Positions 60,185 to 64,000 of a DNA stretch of 64,000 bases are shown here, piece by piece. Below the pieces are notes generated by a model. That model was not told the origin of the DNA, did no database searches, and saw only the letters and a program-made list of their open reading frames with translations. Within the stretch, counting starts at the first letter, position 1; the number at the start of each line of letters is the position of its first letter. The DNA comes from Diphasiastrum complanatum (Eukaryota > Streptophyta > Lycopodiopsida > Lycopodiales > Lycopodiaceae): contig CM055104.1 in the NCBI GenBank assembly GCA_029204225.1, positions 50,513,935 to 50,577,934 on the forward strand. The letters are read 5' to 3'. A program made the position numbers and the translations under genes.

Positions 60185-60605
60185 AATGAAAAGTGTCATA
60201 TGAAAGGTAACTTTAAAAAGTCAAAAGTCATGCTAGTTTGGTTCAAAAATGCAAAAACTGCGAACTGGGCGATATCGCGTTTTTTGCAAAATGCAAAAAA
60301 TGCAATATGTGCGAAAACCTTTGGAAACATGTTTTTGAAGTCAAATTTGACTTCTACAAAATGCGAAAAAGCCGACGAAAGGCTTCTGAAGTTTACCTTT
60401 TCATCACGGCTCTCGGCTCCAGTGGAACACAAAATATGGGTGCTTTGACATAAGAAACTTTAAGTTTCTTTAGAAGGTGTTCAAACAATCGGGAAAACAT
60501 TGTCATTGATCCATTTTTATTTCTACAGATTGTCAAAAAATAAGTGAATTTATGCAGAGTATGTGACTGTACAAATATTTACAACAGCTAGTGAATGGAT
60601 CGAGA
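60182..60605. other. Spacer, no gene seen
   Basis: Contains GCAAAA/TTTTGCAAAATGCAAAAAATGC-like A-rich repeats (60245-60310). A short string near 60525 (TTTCTACAGATTGTC) is shared with other LTR remnants. Confidence 0.45.
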
Positions 60606-60985
60606 TTAGTAGAGAGATAGAGATGGAGATGATAGAAATCCAACAGAAACAGCTTCAGCCCAGAAGATTTTTGAAAGTGTTGCATGAGCAAGCATACACT
60701 TAGCCAATTTGACTAAGGTTCTGTTCTTTTTCTCAACAAGTCCATTTGACTGAGGCGAATAGGAGGTAATGGACTGTTGCTCAATGTCATTGTTAATGCA
60801 ACACTCCTTAAATTTGGTAAAGATGTACTCTCCCCCATTGTCGGACCTCAGTGCTTTAATTCTTTTACCAGTTTCCATTGCTACATGCTCTTTGGATTGT
60901 CGAAAGATTTTGAAAGCCTCTAATTTTGCTTAATAAAATAAACAATAGCTCTTCTAGAATATTCGTCAATGAAGGTAATGAAATA
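60606..60985 (-). pseudogene. Copia integrase core fragment
   Basis: In translation order: YFITFIDEYSRRAIVYFIK, IKALRSDNGGEYIFTKF (second catalytic Asp), SYSPQSNGLVEKKNRTLVKL (catalytic Glu) and KIFWAEAVSV. The first Asp lies upstream of the junction at about 60985 and is missing. A stop lies near 60930. Confidence 0.85.
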
Positions 60986-61650
60986 CGAGCAGATGGGCAA
61001 CTCAACAAGTACAAAGCATGGCTGCTTACGAGAGGATTTGAGCAGCAAGAAGGTATTGATTTTGAGAAAAACCTTTGCACTCGTAGCTAAAATGGTGACT
61101 ATACATTCTATCATTGCTATTTCTGCTTTCTATGATTGGAAGATCCAGCAAATGGATGTTAAATCTATTTTTCTTAATGGAGTGCTGGATGAAGAGGTGT
61201 ACTTAGTACAACTTCAAGGATTTGTTGAGCCAGGGAGAGAGCATCTTGTTTGTAAGCTCAACAAAGCCATTTAAGAATTGAAGCAAGCACCACGGGCACG
61301 GTACTCTTGCATTAGTAAACACTTCAAGCGAAGGGGAATGATAAAGACTGATGCTAATCCTAATCTTTACATTCTAAGGCAAGATTCAGATATAGTGTTC
61401 ATTGTCTTGTAAGTGGATGATTTGATTATGACAGGAAGTATTGAGAGGTTAATTGATGAAATCAAATTAGATCTTTCCCATGCTTTTGACATGAGTAATC
61501 TAGGATTGATGCACTATTGTCTTGGCATTGAAGTATGGCAAAAGAAAGACGTTGTCTTTCTTACACAAAGAAAATATGCACGAGATTTGCTTTATAAGTT
61601 CAATATGTAGGATTGTAAGCCTTTGAGTACACCTATGGATGTCAACACTG
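60985..61650 (+). pseudogene. Copia reverse transcriptase fragment
   Basis: Begins mid-domain with DGQLNKYKA, then LLTRGFEQQEGIDF, QQMDVKSIFLNGVLDEEVYL, ELKQAPRARY and VDDLIMTGS, where the Tyr of YVDD lies at a stop. It ends MSNLGLMHYCLGIEVWQKKD...YARDLLYKFNM. Stops occur near 61274, 61410 and 61610. It lies head-to-head with the - strand integrase piece, so the two are not one element in original order. Confidence 0.82.
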
Positions 61651-61654
61651 TCTT

Positions 61655-61777
61655 ATTTTACATGTAAATATGCAGATTGTGCGACAACATAAGTAAAAAT
61701 GCAGCATGATTGGAGGTAGATTAAAATAGGATTTAGGAGAGTAGAGGAGATAAATCCAACACCCCCCTTTAATCTGG
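61655..61777 (-). mobile_element. 3' LTR remnant and polypurine tract of Copia U
   Basis: On the - strand a purine tract (61762-61777) precedes TGTTGGATTTA at 61761. The LTR is cut short by the + strand RT piece, leaving about 100 bp. Confidence 0.65.
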
Positions 61778-61923
61778 ATCCGTGAATGCCTTGATCTTCA
61801 GACTAAGCAATGCACAAAATTTGTTGTGTGCATTAACACTTAATATCTGCAACCATGTCTTCGCGTTCTACAGTACGTTAAACTCACCTCCTTGTTGAGA
61901 ACCTTGCCTCTGATGTAGTGATA

Positions 61924-62633
61924 TCAGATTTCAGTGTGATTACTCCTAGAGTGAAATCTAGGGTTGGTCAATAAGGCAATAGCACTATGATTATCACAGA
62001 ATAAAATTGTGGGGTTGTACTGATACAAATTAATGTCTGACAGTAAATTTCTTAACCAAAATGTTTCTTTAATAGATTGAGAAGTAGCAATGTATTTTGT
62101 TTCAGTAGAAGAAAGAGTGATAGAGGTTTGCTTACGATTGTTCCATGAGATAGGACCATCGTTGAAGAAGAATGTAAATCCATATGTGGACTTACGATTG
62201 TCTACATCTCCTCCCCAACTTGCATCAGAATATCCACTGAGTTGATGAAGATTGTTGTTGCTGACATCTCCATAGCAGATGCATTGGTCCATGGTAGCTC
62301 GAATGTACCTCATGATTCTTATGAGAGCCTTCCAATGGGTAATGCCAGGAATAGCCATATATTGGCTGAGTGAGCTTATTGCAAAAGAGATTATAGACCA
62401 TTGCGGACATGAGAGATCCAAGTATCGATCGATAAAGAAACTCTCTCATCTGCTCCTCTTCCTACTTGGTCTAGCCTACATTGGTCCTTTGACAAATGCA
62501 GGTCTGGATCCATTGGTGAGTGAGCTAACTTACAATTCCTTAGATTGTATTTGTTAATAACATTGTGAAGATACCTTTGTTGAGTAATGTAGATAAGTTG
62601 TCTCGCTCTGTCTCTGTGGATCTGAATGCCCAG
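61924..62633 (-). pseudogene. Copia U RT C-terminus and RNase H
   Basis: From the complement of about 62633: LGIQIH, ITQQRYLHNVINKYN and SPMDPDLHLSK (RT end). Then comes the IGSL-M connection with frame breaks near 62420-62450, and RNase H with YSDASWGGDVDNRKSTYGF, SSTETKYIAT and ILFCDNHSAIAL in an open 165-codon frame. The sequence upstream of 62633 switches to a coiled-coil ORF. Confidence 0.85.
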
Positions 62634-63658
62634 ACAGAAGCTTCATCTTTCTCGACAAGAGCCTTCACATCTTCGAGCGGTTGTAAGAACTTGACTCGAA
62701 AATTGTCGAGTGTCTGGCCTTGGAGCTGGTTCAGCTTCGTGAGATCGATAGTGATTGACCCTGCAGTGGTGCTCAGGGACAAAGCAACTTCTGTCTTTAA
62801 TCTTGTCATTCGCTCCTCCTGTAGATGTTTCTGGAGCGCGGCATTATGTTGATTTGCAGCCAAAAGTTGCCGCTTCAAAGAATTATTTTGAGTCTGAAAA
62901 TTGTCAGACTTGGCCTGAATCGCCTTATTGGTCTGCTTCAAAGAATCAGCTTCTTTTATTAAATTTTGAAGCTGTGTTTTGAGAGAACGATGTTGTTCAA
63001 TTAGCTTCGTGTTGTCTGATTCAAGCGAATCGATCTTCTCGAAGGACTCCTTAAGAGAGTCGAGTGATTTCCTCTTTGAGGTGATAAGCTGCATTGTGAG
63101 TTGACGGTGGTACTTGTCGAACTCATATACTTCAGCCACAAGATTCTTGGCTTTCTCTGTCATGGATCGAAACCACTGGGGCTGGTCATCTGGTTCTTCG
63201 TCATCTGCCACATGTGCGCCAGTGTCGCTTTCAGCAGCTATGCGTCCCTTGTCTGATGTATCGGACAGGGTTGCGTCATCCTTAGAGGTGGATGCGCTTG
63301 GCTGCTTCTGAGATGTGGAAGCAGATGCTGGCTTTGAAGAATCCATAGCAGCAGTAGCTCCATCGGTTTCCATTGCCACAGCTTCACTCTCCATAGCAGT
63401 GGTGGCTGCTACTTCGACTGCTGGTGCAGCATCAAGTGGAACCGGAATAGGTACATAAAGGATGCTGGAAAGATCTATTGGCTTGGGAACCAACAATCTT
63501 CCTGTCAGGATGCCTTTCTCTTGATCGTTCAATATGTCAAAATGAGCGCAGAGTCGAGATACATGCGCTAACTCCAGAAAACTTTTGGTGCTTAATCCAG
63601 CGCAAAAAGGCTTTCTATGTGATAACACTGAAGCACACTGGATTACCCGCAAGAGCAT
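62540..63658 (-). CDS. Coiled-coil ORF of unknown function, 3' end fused to Copia
   Basis: An open frame of 372 codons. The N-terminal third contains PKPIDLSSILYVPIPVPLD and an Ala/Ser/Thr/Asp-rich linker (TSQKQPSASTSKDDATLSDT). Residues about 175-305 form a long heptad-rich coiled coil (SLESDNTKLIEQHRSLKTQL, NNSLKRQLLAANQHNAALQ). The last 30 or so codons (62540-62633) are out-of-frame Copia RT sequence, so the stop is accidental. A second frame upstream (63615-63897) appears to be its continuation across a frameshift. No catalytic or known domain is recognised. It may be a captured host gene, an extra ORF of another element or a Gag-like structural protein. Part of the ORF beyond 63658 is likely missing from this frame. 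Confidence 0.5.
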   Translation of the reverse strand: MLLRVIQCASVLSHRKPFCAGLSTKSFLELAHVSRLCAHFDILNDQEKGILTGRLLVPKPIDLSSILYVPIPVPLDAAPAVEVAATTAMESEAVAMETDGATAAMDSSKPASASTSQKQPSASTSKDDATLSDTSDKGRIAAESDTGAHVADDEEPDDQPQWFRSMTEKAKNLVAEVYEFDKYHRQLTMQLITSKRKSLDSLKESFEKIDSLESDNTKLIEQHRSLKTQLQNLIKEADSLKQTNKAIQAKSDNFQTQNNSLKRQLLAANQHNAALQKHLQEERMTRLKTEVALSLSTTAGSITIDLTKLNQLQGQTLDNFRVKFLQPLEDVKALVEKDEASVWAFRSTETERDNLSTLLNKGIFTMLLTNTI

Positions 63659-63897
63659 CTAATATATACCCAAAATTTTGAATTGAAATGGTGGCATCCG
63701 CATCCGTCAAAAAGATTGCTTGGTTTGCATATTTACGAAACAACTTGAATGTTGTATCTCGGATCGTGGAGATTTTGTACCCCTTCGTGGGTACGAAACA
63801 GTTGCTTAAGAAGTGCGCAACTTTATCCACCGAATCTTTGTTAGTTGAAAGCAACTTCCCATCCAGAGATAATCCGCTTTGCCAGATCGATCTTTAA
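63615..63897 (-). pseudogene. Likely N-terminal continuation of the coiled-coil ORF
   Basis: The - strand frame reads SVDKVAHFLSNCFVPTKGYK, FRKYANQAIFLTDADATISI and FGYILDALAGNPVCF, then stops where the 372-codon frame takes over (offset one base). It appears to be protein sequence in a helical, basic style; no family recognised. A stop precedes 63897. Confidence 0.4.
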
Positions 63898-63900
63898 TGA

Positions 63901-64000
63901 AGGAAGACCGTTTGTAAAAAGAAAAAAATAAATTAAGGAAGAACAATATTTGTGAGCGTACACACATGTGAATAATGATGATCACGTGGCCATCATCTTT
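63901..64000. other. Window end, no gene seen
   Basis: A-rich sequence with no recognisable feature. Confidence 0.4.

Overview
This is plant nuclear DNA. It has introns with GT-AG borders, plant-type host genes, long GA/CT microsatellites and a very heavy load of old, nested Ty1/Copia retrotransposons primed by initiator tRNA-Met. The density of decayed, mutually interrupted elements and the long AT-rich spacers would fit a large seed-plant genome such as a gymnosperm, but the sequence alone does not settle the lineage.

Only three host genes are recognised, all on the + strand. They are the last three visible exons of an Enhancer-of-Polycomb-like chromatin protein (1599-2575, N-terminal part outside the window), a complete two-exon gene for a four-helix plant membrane protein of unknown function (16434-17467), and a complete five-exon gene for cytosolic ribosomal protein uL13/RPL13A (46186-49405). 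A further possible but unrecognised exon lies at 12943-13255. They are unrelated genes; the window has no operon-like organisation.

Layout. 1-2575: LTR end with tRNA-Met primer site, then the EPL exons. 4150-5295: frameshifted reverse-transcriptase-related pseudogene. 7690-10340: decayed Copia element W (+). 10570-11900: 3' half of Copia element Z (-). 16434-17467: membrane-protein gene. 21360-22212: LTR and tRNA-Asp primer site of a Ty3/Gypsy-type element. 22330-31563: two same-family Copia copies in tandem on the - strand (M1, M2). M2 is interrupted by a complete non-autonomous Copia-type element N (25682-28803, identifiable target duplication). 31570-32700: remnant T. 33857-38685: complete non-autonomous element S with about 1.1 kb LTRs, a tRNA-Asp primer site and a double zinc-knuckle ORF. 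42740-43489: small deletion-derived LTR element whose primer site matches the anticodon arm of initiator tRNA-Met. 46186-49405: RPL13A, with a probable terminal-inverted-repeat element in intron 3. 50930-54060: decayed Copia V (-). 54861-60085: Copia X nested in Copia Y and then rearranged by an inversion that split the target duplication. 60606-63900: further broken Copia pieces in both orientations, and a 372-codon coiled-coil ORF whose 3' end runs out of frame into Copia sequence.

No new defence or metabolic system is visible. The most informative features are rearrangements: a split target-site duplication proving an inversion, a head-to-head integrase/RT junction, a chimeric coiled-coil/Copia ORF, the half-tRNA-primed mini-element, and three unrelated elements that each carry their own short iterated motif in the non-coding leader or LTR. 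All boundaries and frames were read by eye; no alignment or search was run.
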